Part shown: piece after piece, positions 16,697 through 25,492 of the stretch | How the letters are laid out: every line of letters starts with the position of its first letter | Numbering within the stretch: the stretch's first letter is position 1 | Source: Novosphingobium sp. AP12 | GTDB taxonomy: Bacteria > Pseudomonadota > Alphaproteobacteria > Sphingomonadales > Sphingomonadaceae | DNA: 64,000 bases | Assembly: GCF_000281975.1 (NCBI RefSeq) | Contig: NZ_AKKE01000173.1 | Span: 16,905 to 80,904, forward strand | Reading direction: 5' to 3' | Program-made: the position numbers and the translations under genes | The notes under the pieces: generated by a model | Told to the model about the DNA's origin: nothing | Seen by the model: only the letters and a program-made list of their open reading frames with translations | Databases searched by the model: none

Positions 16697-17719
16697 ATGC
16701 ACAAGTCCCGCGCAGTGCTGGCCCTGGCCCTCGGCCTGGCGATCGCGCTTCCCGGCTGCTCCGGTGGCGGAGAGGGCAAGTCGGGCGCCGTCCAGATCAC
16801 GAACGTCAGCTACGATCCCACGCGCGAGCTGTACGAGGCGATCAATCCCGCCTTCGCCGCGTACTGGAAGAAGAAGACCGGCAAGGACGTGACCTTCCGC
16901 ATGAGCCACGGCGGCTCCGGCAAGCAGAGCCGCGCGATCATCGACGGCCTCGATGCCGATGTCGCCACCCTCGCGCTGGCCTACGACATCGACGCGATCG
17001 CCGACAAGGCGAAGCTGCTCCCGGCCGACTGGCAGACCGCGCTGCCCGACAATTCCTCGCCCTACACCTCGACGATCGTGTTCCTCGTGCGCAAGGGCAA
17101 TCCCAAGGGCATCCGCGACTGGGCGGACCTCGTGAAGCCGGGTGTCGAAGTCATCACCCCTAATCCCAAGACCAGCGGCGGCGCGCGCTGGAACTTCCTC
17201 GCCGCCTGGGCCTACGGCCGCAAGGCCGGTGGCTCCGACCAGGCCGCCGAGACTTACGTCCGCAATCTCTTCACCCACGTCCCCGTGCTCGACAGCGGCG
17301 CGCGCGGCGCGACCACGACCTTCGTGGAGCGCGGCATCGGTGACGTGCTGATCGCCTGGGAAAACGAGGCTCTGCTCGCCGAAAAGAAGCTGGGCGCGGG
17401 CAAGTTCCAGATCGTCGCCCCGTCGATCTCCATCCTTGCCGAGCCGCCCGTCGCCGTGGTCGCCAAGAACGCGGCGAAGCACCACACCGAGGAAGTGTCG
17501 AAGGCTTACCTCGAATACCTCTACACCCCCGAGGCGCAGGTCGCGATCGCCCGCAACTTCTACCGCCCGAGCGACCCGAAAATCTCCGCGCAGTTCAAGT
17601 CGACCTTCCCCGACATCCCGATGGTCACCATCGACAAGGACTTCGGTGGCTGGCGCGCCGCGCAGAAGACCTTCTTCGACGACGGGGGCGTGTTCGACCG
17701 CATCTCCACGAAGAAGTGA
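16697..17719 (+). CDS. sbp: Sulfate ABC transporter substrate-binding lipoprotein
   Basis: A 340-residue binding protein of the Sbp/CysP family. The N terminus is a lipoprotein signal with lipobox LPGC (Cys about 18), so the protein is membrane-anchored rather than freely soluble. NVSYDPTRELYEAINPAF, SHGGSGKQSRAIIDGLDAD and TPNPKTSGGARWNFLAAW are family signatures around the sulfate site. It captures sulfate or thiosulfate for the downstream permease genes. A 234-base gap separates it from cysT and contains hairpin repeats, so transcription of the two parts may be unequal. Confidence 0.92.
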   Translation: MHKSRAVLALALGLAIALPGCSGGGEGKSGAVQITNVSYDPTRELYEAINPAFAAYWKKKTGKDVTFRMSHGGSGKQSRAIIDGLDADVATLALAYDIDAIADKAKLLPADWQTALPDNSSPYTSTIVFLVRKGNPKGIRDWADLVKPGVEVITPNPKTSGGARWNFLAAWAYGRKAGGSDQAAETYVRNLFTHVPVLDSGARGATTTFVERGIGDVLIAWENEALLAEKKLGAGKFQIVAPSISILAEPPVAVVAKNAAKHHTEEVSKAYLEYLYTPEAQVAIARNFYRPSDPKISAQFKSTFPDIPMVTIDKDFGGWRAAQKTFFDDGGVFDRISTKK

Positions 17720-17752
17720 CCGAAAGCCGCCGCTGAACGATTGCGATATGGC

Positions 17753-17893
17753 TCGTCCCCTGCGGGGATGACGGGATCTTTTGTATCGATCGGCGAAGGA
17801 CAGCCACCAGGTCACCCGCCGTTTCGTGTCGACCAAAGTCGAGACACCCAGAGCCCGTGCTCGCGTATCTCGACTTCGCTCGACACGAGCGGA
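17753..17893. repeat. Degenerate REP-like hairpin and GTCGAG-rich inverted repeat in the sbp-cysT gap
   Basis: TCCCC-TGC-GGGGA (17756-17768), followed by TGACGG, resembles the REP elements elsewhere in the window. Further on, TCGTGTCGACCAAAGTCGAGACA and ATCTCGACTTCGCTCGACAC form inverted GTCGAG-rich segments. This gap holds no gene. Confidence 0.5.
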
Positions 17894-17953
17894 TGAGCAG
17901 TGTTTTACCCAGGCAGACCGGACTTTCATGACGAATCGAGCAGACCCCTGCAG

Positions 17954-18823
17954 ATGACCGCTTCTTCCGCCGCCCGAGTTCCCCGCGCCCCCCGTCGCCG
18001 CTGGCGCCAGCCTTCGGTGCTGCCGGGCTTCGGCCTGACTTTCGGGCTCAGCCTCGGCTGGCTGACGCTGATCGTGCTGATCCCGCTGGCGACGATCTTC
18101 CTCAAGTCCGCCGGCATGGGCTGGGACCAGTTCGTCGCTGTCGGCCTGTCTGACCGCGCCATGGCGGCCTATCGCCTGAGCTTCGGCACCGCCGCCGCCG
18201 CCGGGCTGGTCAACGCGGTGTTCGGCCTGCTCGTGGCCTGGGTCCTGGTGCGATACACGTTCCCCGGCCAGCGGCTCATCGGCGCCGTGGTCGACCTGCC
18301 TTTCGCGCTGCCCACCGCCGTCGCGGGCATCGCGCTGACCACGCTCTATTCGCCGAGCGGATGGGTCGGCCAGTTCCTCGATCCGCTGGGCATCAAGGTC
18401 GCCTTCACGCCGATCGGCATCACTGTCGCGCTCGTCTTCATCGGGCTGCCCTTCGTGGTGCGTTCGGTCGAGCCGGTGCTGGCGGACCTTGGCCGCGACG
18501 TCGAGGAAGCCGCCGCGACGCTGGGCGCCAGCCGCTTCCAGACCTTCCGGCGCGTCATTTTCCCCGCGATCTTCCCCGCCCTCCTCACCGGCTTCGCGCT
18601 CGCCTTCGCGCGCGGTGTGGGCGAGTACGGGTCGGTGATCTTCATTTCGGGCAACATGCCCGGCCGTACCGAGATCGCGCCGCTGCTGATCGTTACCCAG
18701 CTGGAGCAATACGCCTATGACGGCGCCACCGCGATCGCCACGATCATGATGCTGGTGTCCTTCGCGATCCTCCTCGCGCTCAACGTGGTGCAGGCCGCCG
18801 GCCGCCGGAGGTACGGCGTATGA
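17954..18823 (+). CDS. cysT: Sulfate ABC transporter permease CysT
   Basis: A 289-residue inner-membrane permease with six predicted helices after a basic cytoplasmic N terminus (RAPRRRWRQ). FTPIGITVALVFIGLPFVVR and the EAA loop EEAATLGASRFQTFRRVIFP identify the CysT/CysU subunit. It forms the sulfate channel with CysW, energised by CysA. The chosen ATG is in frame with a longer upstream reading that lacks signals. Its stop overlaps the cysW start (ATGA). Confidence 0.92.
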   Translation: MTASSAARVPRAPRRRWRQPSVLPGFGLTFGLSLGWLTLIVLIPLATIFLKSAGMGWDQFVAVGLSDRAMAAYRLSFGTAAAAGLVNAVFGLLVAWVLVRYTFPGQRLIGAVVDLPFALPTAVAGIALTTLYSPSGWVGQFLDPLGIKVAFTPIGITVALVFIGLPFVVRSVEPVLADLGRDVEEAAATLGASRFQTFRRVIFPAIFPALLTGFALAFARGVGEYGSVIFISGNMPGRTEIAPLLIVTQLEQYAYDGATAIATIMMLVSFAILLALNVVQAAGRRRYGV

Positions 18824-19653
18824 GGCGCTCCACCACCGAGAGCCGCGCGCTGCAGGTCATGTTGATTGGGATCGCGCTGGTGTTCCTCGCCTTCTTCCTG
18901 CTGCTCCCGCTCATCGCCGTGTTCGGCGAGGCACTGAAGGCAGGGATCGGCCCGTTCCTCGACGCCGTTTCCGCGCCCGACGCCTTGTCCGCCATCAAGC
19001 TGACGCTGCTGATCGCCGCGATCAGCGTGCCGCTCAACCTCGTCTTCGGCGTGGTGGCGAGCTGGGCGATCACCAAGTTCCAGTTCCCCGGCAAGAGCAT
19101 ATTGATCTCGCTGATCGACCTGCCCTTCTCGGTCTCGCCGGTAGTGTCGGGCCTGATGTTCGTGCTGCTGTTCGGCGCCAACGGCTGGTTCGGACCGTGG
19201 CTGGCGGAGCATGACCTCAAGATCATCTTCGCTGTCCCCGGCATCGTCCTCGCCACCGTCTTCATCACCTTCCCCTTCGTCGCGCGCGAACTGATCCCGC
19301 TGATGATGGAACAGGGCAAGGACGAGGAAGAGGCCGCTATTTCGCTCGGGGCCAGCGGCTGGCAGACCTTCCGCCACGTTACCCTGCCCAACATCCGCTG
19401 GGGCCTGCTCTACGGCGTGCTGCTCTGCAATGCGCGCGCCATGGGCGAGTTCGGCGCCGTCTCGGTCGTCTCCGGGCACATCCGGGGCGAGACCAACACG
19501 ATGCCGCTCCACGTCGAAATCCTCTACAACGAATACGATTTCGTCGGCGCCTTCGCGGTCGCCTCGCTGCTCGCAGGCCTCGCGCTGGTGACGCTCGTCG
19601 CCAAGACCGTGCTGGAGTGGCGATTCAACCTTCACGGGAGTGCCTCGCATTGA
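18820..19653 (+). CDS. cysW: Sulfate ABC transporter permease CysW
   Basis: A 277-residue integral membrane permease. The EAA motif EEAAISLGASGWQTFRHVTLP and the stretch LIDLPFSVSPVVSGLMFVLL are typical of CysW, as is RAMGEFGAVSVVSGHIRGET. A CGGAGG box inside the end of cysT precedes the ATG. It pairs with CysT to form the transmembrane pore, and overlaps the cysA start. Confidence 0.92.
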   Translation: MRRSTTESRALQVMLIGIALVFLAFFLLLPLIAVFGEALKAGIGPFLDAVSAPDALSAIKLTLLIAAISVPLNLVFGVVASWAITKFQFPGKSILISLIDLPFSVSPVVSGLMFVLLFGANGWFGPWLAEHDLKIIFAVPGIVLATVFITFPFVARELIPLMMEQGKDEEEAAISLGASGWQTFRHVTLPNIRWGLLYGVLLCNARAMGEFGAVSVVSGHIRGETNTMPLHVEILYNEYDFVGAFAVASLLAGLALVTLVAKTVLEWRFNLHGSASH

Positions 19654-20600
19654 TCCGGGTCCAGAACGTCACCAAGACCTTCGGCGATTTCGCCGCGCTC
19701 CACGGCATCGACCTCGAGATCAAGCCGGGTGAATTCGTTGCACTGCTCGGCCCGTCAGGGTCGGGCAAGACGACCTTGCTGCGCATCATCGCCGGCCTCG
19801 AATTCCAGGACGGCGGCGAAGTCCTGTTCGACGGCGAAGATGTGTCCAGCCGCTCGGTGGGCGAGCGCCAGGTCGGGTTCGTGTTCCAGCAATACGCGCT
19901 GTTCAAGCACATGACCGTGGCCGAAAACGTCGCCTTCGGCCTCTCCGTGCGCCGCAAGGGCCGCCCCGCCAAGGCCGACATCCGCGCCCGCGCCGAGGAA
20001 CTGCTGCGCCTCGTCCAGTTGGAGGGCCTCGGCAAGCGCTACCCCGGCCAGCTCTCCGGCGGCCAGCGCCAGCGCGTGGCCCTCGCCCGCGCGCTTGCCA
20101 TCGAGCCGCGCCTGCTGCTGCTCGACGAGCCCTTCGGCGCGCTCGACGCCAAGGTTCGCAAGGACCTGCGCCGCTGGCTGCGGGACCTTCACGAGAGCAT
20201 GGGCCTGACTTCGATCTTCGTCACCCATGACCAGGAGGAGGCCCTCGAACTCGCGGACCGCGTGGTGGTCATGGACCATGGCCGGATCGAACAGGTCGGG
20301 ACCCCGGAGCAGGTCTACATGGAGCCCGCCAGCCCCTTCGTCTCCAACTTCGTGGGGGAGACCAACCAGCTCCCCGGCGGCGTCCACGCCCGGCCGCACG
20401 ATATCGAGCTGGTCGGCGAAGGCGGCACTCCCGTGCTGGTCGACAACGTGTTCCGGCGCGGCGGGTCGTGGCGCGTGGAGGGCAGGATCGAAGGCCACGA
20501 CAAGGTGGTGGAATTCGACGTCGACGCCTCGCAGCCAGCGCCCAAACTAGGCGAAACCGTGCAGATCAGGCCGCGGCGGGTGCGCGAATTTTCCAGCTGA
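19650..20600 (+). CDS. cysA: Sulfate/thiosulfate ABC transporter ATP-binding protein CysA
   Basis: A 316-residue ATPase. Walker A is GPSGSGKTTLLRIIAG (about residues 33-48), the ABC signature LSGGQRQRVALARALAI and Walker B LLLLDEPFGALD. A C-terminal TOBE-like regulatory part (PHDIELV, VQIRPRRVREF) is present but shorter than in E. coli CysA (365 residues). The best start is TTG at 19650, which overlaps the cysW stop as TTGA and follows GGGAG; no suitable ATG exists nearby. It drives sulfate import through CysTW. Confidence 0.9.
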   Translation: MIRVQNVTKTFGDFAALHGIDLEIKPGEFVALLGPSGSGKTTLLRIIAGLEFQDGGEVLFDGEDVSSRSVGERQVGFVFQQYALFKHMTVAENVAFGLSVRRKGRPAKADIRARAEELLRLVQLEGLGKRYPGQLSGGQRQRVALARALAIEPRLLLLDEPFGALDAKVRKDLRRWLRDLHESMGLTSIFVTHDQEEALELADRVVVMDHGRIEQVGTPEQVYMEPASPFVSNFVGETNQLPGGVHARPHDIELVGEGGTPVLVDNVFRRGGSWRVEGRIEGHDKVVEFDVDASQPAPKLGETVQIRPRRVREFSS

Positions 20601-20672
20601 GCCCTGCCGCCAGCCCCTTGATTGTAGGGGACGTTTGATCGAAGACGCGGCCGCCCCCAGCCGGAGACGATC

Positions 20673-22424
20673 ATGCCCGCCCCGTACCTGCCCCCCGTCC
20701 CCACCATGCGGTTCCTGCTCGAGCATGTGCTCGATTTCGACGCGCAGATGGCGGCGCTACCGGGGCTGGAGGATGTCACCATCGACTTCGCTGCCGAAGT
20801 GCTGACCCAGGCCGGCCGGATGTGCGCCGAGCGGCTGGCCCCGCTCAACCTGCCGGGCGACGCGGCAGGTGCCCGGCTGGTCGACGGCGAGGTGGTGACC
20901 GCGCCGGGCTTCGCGCAGGCTTATGCCGACTATGTCGATTCCGGCTGGGCCAGCTTGGCGGGCGACCCCGCGTTCGGCGGACAAGGCTTGCCGCGCACGG
21001 TACAGATCATGCTCGACGAGATGGTGTCGGCGGCCAATGTATCGTTCGGGCTGTTCCCCGGCCTGACACGAGGCGCGGCGGAAGCGCTGGCGGCGCACGG
21101 GTCGGACGAGCTGAAAGCTACCTACCTCGGCAAGCTGACCACCGGCGAGTGGTGCGGCGCCATGGCGCTGACCGAGGCGTCGGCGGGCACCGACCTCGGC
21201 CTGCTGAGCACCCGCGCCGACCCTCGCGAGGATGGCAGCTATTCGGTCATCGGCACCAAGATCTTCATCTCCTCCGGCGACCAGGACTTCGGCAACAACG
21301 TCGTCCACCTCGTCCTTGCCCGCCTGCCCGATGCGCCCGCCGGGGTTAAAGGGATCAGCCTGTTCCTCGTGCCGAAATTCATCCCAGAGGCGGACGGCTC
21401 GCTCGGGACACGCAACGCGATGACGGTGGGCGCGCTGGAGCACAAGATGGGCATCCACGCCCAGCCGACCTGCGTGATGAACTACGACGGTGCCACCGGC
21501 TGGCTGGTCGGCGAGGCCGGGCGCGGGCTCAATGCGATGTTCACGATGATGAATGCCGAGCGCCTGTTCGTCGGCATCCAGGGCCTCGGCCTTGCCGAAG
21601 CGGCGACGCAGGCGGCGGTCGCCTATGCCCGCGAGCGGCTGCAGGGCAAGGCGGCCGACGGTTCCGGCCCGGTGCCGATCATCGCCCATGCGGACGTGCG
21701 CAAGATGCTGCTCGCCGGCCGCGCCTTCATCGAGCCAGCGCGTGCGCTCGCCGCCTGGACCGCGATCCGCATGGACGTCGCCGACCGCCATCCGGACCGC
21801 CAGATCGCCGCCGCGGCCGATGCCGACATCGCCCTGCTCACCCCGGTCATCAAGGCCGCCTTCACCGACTTCGGGTTCGAGACCACGGTGCTCGCCCAGC
21901 AGGTCTTCGGCGGGCACGGCTACATCCACGAAGCCGGGATGGAGCAGTACGTCCGTGACGCCCGGATCACCCAGATCTACGAGGGCACCAACGGCGTGCA
22001 GGCCATGGACCTCGTCAGCCGCAAGGTCACGCTGGAGGGCGGCGAACCGCTGCGCCGCTACCTCGCGCTCATCGCCGCCGACATCGACGGCGCAGCCGAT
22101 CACCCGCTGGTCGAAGAACTGCGCGATGCCCTCAGCCTGCTGGCGGATGCGAGCACCACGATCGCCGATGCCGCCGGCGACACGGACCGGCTCGGCGCGG
22201 CGGCCACCGAGTATCTCGCCCTTTTCGCGCTCGTCTCGTTGGGGTGGATGTGGCTGCGCATCCTGGCCGCCGCCCCGGCACTGGGGGATACGCGCACGCC
22301 CAAGGCCCATGACGCCCTGGCCCGCTACTTTGCCGCCTACATGCTGCCGCGCGCCGGGCTTCATGCCGCCCGCATCGCCGCCGGGCCCGAGGCGGTCATG
22401 GCTCTCGACGAGGAACTGTTCTGA
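20673..22424 (+). CDS. Acyl-CoA dehydrogenase (second paralogue)
   Basis: A 583-residue acyl-CoA dehydrogenase of the same long subfamily as the gene at 6.1-8.0 kb. Matching segments are ALTEASAGTDLGLLSTRAD, KIFISSGDQDFGNNVVHLVL, QVFGGHGYIHEAGMEQYVRD and YEGTNGVQAMDLVSRKV. A GGAG box precedes the ATG at 20673; a second in-frame ATG at 20706 (MRFLLEHVLDF) is possible and aligns better with the paralogue. It lies alone between the sulfate transporter and a leftward gene. It lacks the 13-residue duplication seen in the paralogue. Confidence 0.9.
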   Translation: MPAPYLPPVPTMRFLLEHVLDFDAQMAALPGLEDVTIDFAAEVLTQAGRMCAERLAPLNLPGDAAGARLVDGEVVTAPGFAQAYADYVDSGWASLAGDPAFGGQGLPRTVQIMLDEMVSAANVSFGLFPGLTRGAAEALAAHGSDELKATYLGKLTTGEWCGAMALTEASAGTDLGLLSTRADPREDGSYSVIGTKIFISSGDQDFGNNVVHLVLARLPDAPAGVKGISLFLVPKFIPEADGSLGTRNAMTVGALEHKMGIHAQPTCVMNYDGATGWLVGEAGRGLNAMFTMMNAERLFVGIQGLGLAEAATQAAVAYARERLQGKAADGSGPVPIIAHADVRKMLLAGRAFIEPARALAAWTAIRMDVADRHPDRQIAAAADADIALLTPVIKAAFTDFGFETTVLAQQVFGGHGYIHEAGMEQYVRDARITQIYEGTNGVQAMDLVSRKVTLEGGEPLRRYLALIAADIDGAADHPLVEELRDALSLLADASTTIADAAGDTDRLGAAATEYLALFALVSLGWMWLRILAAAPALGDTRTPKAHDALARYFAAYMLPRAGLHAARIAAGPEAVMALDEELF

Positions 22425-22480
22425 GTCCTGCCCGGGCGGCGCAGGCTTCGACCCGCGTCGCCCGCCCGGCGGTTCGCACT

Positions 22481-23149
22481 TCAGGGGTTCTGGCGCTTAG
22501 GCGCGGCTCCGGCCTTGTTCGCGGCCACCATGGGATCCCACGTGGCCCAGTCTATGCTGCGTCCAGGATAAGCGACCTTCTTGAACGGCCAATCTGTCTG
22601 GATCCAGCCGGTTACCCACTTATACAGCTCGGCATCGAAGCCGGCGTCGTAATCGGCCTTGGTCACCCACATTCTGACCACGGCATCGTAGCCTTCGACG
22701 GTACTTGGAGAGACGTAAACGCAGCCGCGCTCGCGGCTACCGTCCGGCGTGAGGACGGCATAGGCGAACGACTTCCGGTTCTTGAACCTGGCCTGTTCGT
22801 TTTCCATGTCCTTCATGGCATCGGCACTCGAGATACCTTTGTGCGGCCAGTTGGGGCTGCGTGAAAAGGTCGTCTGCAAGTGCTCGATCGATGACATGTA
22901 GGCATCGAAATCCTTCTGGGCCAAGGATGGACCCAGCGGAACGAGCTTGAAGCCCACCGCTTCCGCCAATACCGGGACGGTGAAATTGTCCGGCAGGAAC
23001 GACGGCCTTGCCCCTGAATCCCCCTTGCCCGCGGACTTGGGTGCCGCCTGCGGTGCACCGCTTTTCGCGGGCACGTCCGCGAATGCGGGACATGCCGCCG
23101 ATGTCAGGACCAGAAATGATAGTGCCGCGCCTGCGATCCCAAGTTTCAA
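22481..23149 (-). CDS. Exported protein with GNAT-like domain, function unknown
   Basis: A 222-residue protein beginning at a TTG (no ATG nearby; GGAGA box in front) with a clear Sec signal peptide, GAALSFLVLTSAACPAFA. A linker rich in Ala, Lys and Pro follows. The mature part from about residue 50 has the order of a small GNAT-fold family: VPVLAEAVGFKLVPLGPSLA, a conserved HLQTTF.....WP segment, a helix with KDMENEQARFKNRKSF, then FAYAVLTPDGSRERGCVYVS as the central strand, and a later WVTKADYDAGFDAELYKWV. Cytosolic relatives are acetyltransferases; secretion makes acetyl-CoA use unlikely. The GNAT assignment is from pattern memory only. Confidence 0.7.
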   Translation of the reverse strand: MKLGIAGAALSFLVLTSAACPAFADVPAKSGAPQAAPKSAGKGDSGARPSFLPDNFTVPVLAEAVGFKLVPLGPSLAQKDFDAYMSSIEHLQTTFSRSPNWPHKGISSADAMKDMENEQARFKNRKSFAYAVLTPDGSRERGCVYVSPSTVEGYDAVVRMWVTKADYDAGFDAELYKWVTGWIQTDWPFKKVAYPGRSIDWATWDPMVAANKAGAAPKRQNP

Positions 23150-23321
23150 ATTTTGTCTCCGCGAACTGGCAGATTATTGCGAAAGGCGCTGGTGACTGCC
23201 ACGCGCCCCGCATTCCAAAGGAGGGATGGCCGAACCAGCGGCAAAAGTCATATGCGGCGCATAGATGGCGCCTATGCCCTGCGCTGCCCGGTGGGCGCGC
23301 CGGCCCTCGAACCGCGCCGAG

Positions 23322-23582
23322 TCAGGCCGGGGTTTCCACCAGTTCGGCGATCTCGAACGCAAAACTCTTCCAGCCGCGTATTCGGGCGGCGTCGGCAAGC
23401 GGCGCGCGCTTCTTCTTCGCTTCGGCCAGCGAGCGGGCGTGGCCCCAGAACACCTCGGTCTTACTGTTCTCCTGCACCGCGACGACGCGCCAGTAATGCG
23501 TGAAGGGATCGGCGGTGGGGCCGATCGTCTTCACGTAGCCGTCGGGCATCGTGGCGGTGAGGTAGCGTTTCCTGCGGGCCAT
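23322..23582 (-). CDS. Small conserved hypothetical protein
   Basis: An 86-residue soluble protein, MARRKRYLTATMPDGYVKTI at its start, with no signal peptide or membrane helix and no domain I recognise. A GAGGAC box precedes the ATG. Only 9 bases separate it from the end of the TetR gene, which is itself 8 bases from the SDR gene, so the three probably form one leftward operon. Its role there is unknown. Confidence 0.65.
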   Translation of the reverse strand: MARRKRYLTATMPDGYVKTIGPTADPFTHYWRVVAVQENSKTEVFWGHARSLAEAKKKRAPLADAARIRGWKSFAFEIAELVETPA

Positions 23583-23590
23583 CGGTGTCC

Positions 23591-24235
23591 TCAGCGTGCG
23601 AGGATGCCGGCCATGATGATGTCGATGGTGTGCTCGCGGTAACGGTCGCGCAGTTCCTCGGTCAGGGTGTCCTGGTCGAAGCAGTGCTTGAGCACCAGCC
23701 GCGCCGAGAAGAACCGGTCCACCGCGCCCGTAACGGTGAAGTAGAACAGCTGCGGATCGATCTCGCGGAAGACGCCGGCCTTGATGCCGTCGCCGATCAG
23801 CAGTTCATAGGCGCGGTAGATCGGCGAGAGGTAGCAGTCGGCGATGCGGCGGGCCTCGGCGTCGTCGCTCTCGCGCACCATGCGCATGGTCAGGCGGTTG
23901 AGGTAAGGCACCTCGTAGAAGGTGTCGACGACCTTCCACAGGTGGCGGCGCAGCTTGGCCTCGGGCTCCCACCCGTCCTTGGCGACGAGCGCGTCGACGC
24001 TTTTGACGATCGCCTGCCAATCCCGGTCGAGCAGCGCTTTCAGCAGCCCGGCCTTGTTGCCGAAGTAGTACTTAACCAGCGCCGAGTTCAGCCCGGATCG
24101 CAAGGACAGCTCGGACAGCGAGATGTCCACCACGTCGCCCTCGCGCATGATCGCGCTCGCGGTGTCGAGCAGCATCGCGCGCGCCCCGGGGGGCGCGGCG
24201 ACGTCTGCTTGCGAGGTGACGGGGCGTTCCTTCAT
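23591..24235 (-). CDS. TetR-family transcriptional regulator
   Basis: A 214-residue regulator. The N-terminal TetR helix-turn-helix is at about residues 20-65, with SLSELSLRSGLNSALVKYYF giving the recognition helix and the Y-YFGNKAGLL signature. The C-terminal ligand domain is helical and begins near residue 85 (EPEAKLRRHLWKVVDTFYEV). It follows the SDR gene closely in the same operon; a 23-base inverted repeat upstream of the SDR gene is a plausible binding site, which would make this an autoregulated operon. The ligand is unknown, perhaps an acyl-CoA given the SDR type. Confidence 0.88.
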   Translation of the reverse strand: MKERPVTSQADVAAPPGARAMLLDTASAIMREGDVVDISLSELSLRSGLNSALVKYYFGNKAGLLKALLDRDWQAIVKSVDALVAKDGWEPEAKLRRHLWKVVDTFYEVPYLNRLTMRMVRESDDAEARRIADCYLSPIYRAYELLIGDGIKAGVFREIDPQLFYFTVTGAVDRFFSARLVLKHCFDQDTLTEELRDRYREHTIDIIMAGILAR

Positions 24236-24242
24236 TGCAGCC

Positions 24243-25028
24243 TTACTTCGGACCCAGGCGAATGGCGCCGTCGAGGCGGACGCTTTCGCCGTTCATGTAG
24301 TCGTGGCCGAGCAGGAACAGCGCGAGTTCCGCATATTCCTCCGCCTTGCCGAGGCGCTTGGGGAACGGCACCATCGCGGCGAGCGCATCCTGCACGCCTT
24401 GGGGCATGCCCGCCATCATCGGCGTCTCGAAAATCCCGGGCAGGATGGTGTTGACGCGGATGCCCTCGCTCATGAGGTCGCGCGCGACGGGCAGCGTCAT
24501 CGCCAGCACGCCGCCCTTGGACGCGGCATAGGCGGCCTGGCCGATCTGCCCGTCCTGCGCCGCGACCGAGGCGGTGTTGACTATCGCGCCGCGCGAACCG
24601 GAATCGTCCAGCGGCTCGAGCGTGGACATGCCGGCGGCGGACTTGCTGATGCAGCGGAAGGTGCCGACGAGGTTGATGGCGATCGCCTTCTCGAACAGCG
24701 CCATGTCGTGCGCGCGCGGTTCCCCGGTCTCGCGGTTCTTGCCGACGGTCTTGGCGGCGGGCGCGATGCCGGCGCAGTTGACGAGCACTCGCTCCTGCCC
24801 GTGCGCCTCGCGGGCCCTGGCGAAGCCGGCAACGACGCTTTCCTCGTCGGTGACGTTGACCGCGCAGAACACGCCGCCGATCTCCGCTGCCAGCGCTTCG
24901 CCCGCCTCGGCGTTGAGGTCGAAGATCGCGACCTTCACGCCCTTCGCGGCCAGAGCGCGCGCGGTGGCCGCGCCCAGACCCGACGCCGCGCCAGTGACGA
25001 CGGCGGCGGTGTTGCCATCAAGCTTCAT
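24243..25028 (-). CDS. SDR-family oxidoreductase (3-hydroxyacyl-CoA dehydrogenase type 2-like)
   Basis: A 261-residue classical short-chain dehydrogenase. The NAD-binding TGAASGLGAATARAL motif is at residues 12-26, the structural NCAG motif occurs in LVNCAGIAPAAK, and the catalytic Tyr-Lys pair is in QAAYAASKGGVLAM with the Ser before it in NTASVAAQDG. The long loop after NCAG and the IRVNTILPGIFETPMM segment resemble type-2 3-hydroxyacyl-CoA dehydrogenases (HSD10). It should oxidise a 3-hydroxyacyl-CoA or similar alcohol. First gene of an operon with a TetR regulator. Confidence 0.88.
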   Translation of the reverse strand: MKLDGNTAAVVTGAASGLGAATARALAAKGVKVAIFDLNAEAGEALAAEIGGVFCAVNVTDEESVVAGFARAREAHGQERVLVNCAGIAPAAKTVGKNRETGEPRAHDMALFEKAIAINLVGTFRCISKSAAGMSTLEPLDDSGSRGAIVNTASVAAQDGQIGQAAYAASKGGVLAMTLPVARDLMSEGIRVNTILPGIFETPMMAGMPQGVQDALAAMVPFPKRLGKAEEYAELALFLLGHDYMNGESVRLDGAIRLGPK

Positions 25029-25492
25029 GCCAAGTTCCTTTCGGTGAGCGCCCTATGCCGTTCCGGGGTGCCCGGACAAGCGTTTCGACCGCGTGATTTA
25101 ATCAAACGGTTAAGTGGACGGGGGGCGCGGGTCAATCCGCTTGACACCATTGCATTGCAGTTGCGCAACAGGATTTCACCCCAGCGATGCTCGGCGCAAG
25201 ATTCCTTGTGGAGAATGCGGGAAAGCAACAGGTCTCTTGTTTACATTAAGACCCTGGAATCCATATGCCCAAGTGGATACGCAACGCTTCGTCGTACCAC
25301 TCTGTTGCGACATTACCACAATCGCGAACGCAATTTGCGCGATGCGGCAAATGGGATTGAAAGCGTGTTCCCATAGAGCAACAACCCTGTCCCATGGCGT
25401 CGAGGTGCGAAAACACCCGAAAGCCGGCAACGGGTCTTCTTCCGGTCTGGTCACGCTCCCGGAAGGCGAACGAAGCAACAAGGGACACAAAA
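25029..25492. other. 464-base intergenic region between the SDR operon and the TonB receptor
   Basis: Divergent promoters are expected here. It contains the 23-base inverted repeat near its left end (25088-25110) and a lower-GC stretch around 25230-25345. I see no tRNA, small gene or riboswitch. A possible weak promoter for the receptor is TTTACA (25238) with CATATG-like -10, not convincing. Confidence 0.6.
25088..25110. promoter_or_regulatory. Candidate TetR operator upstream of the SDR gene
   Basis: Imperfect inverted repeat with arms ACCGCGTGATT and AATCAAACGGT around a single T: 9 of 11 pairs match. It is 60-82 bases upstream of the SDR start, and the same operon encodes a TetR regulator. 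Assignment is inference from position and symmetry. Confidence 0.5.
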
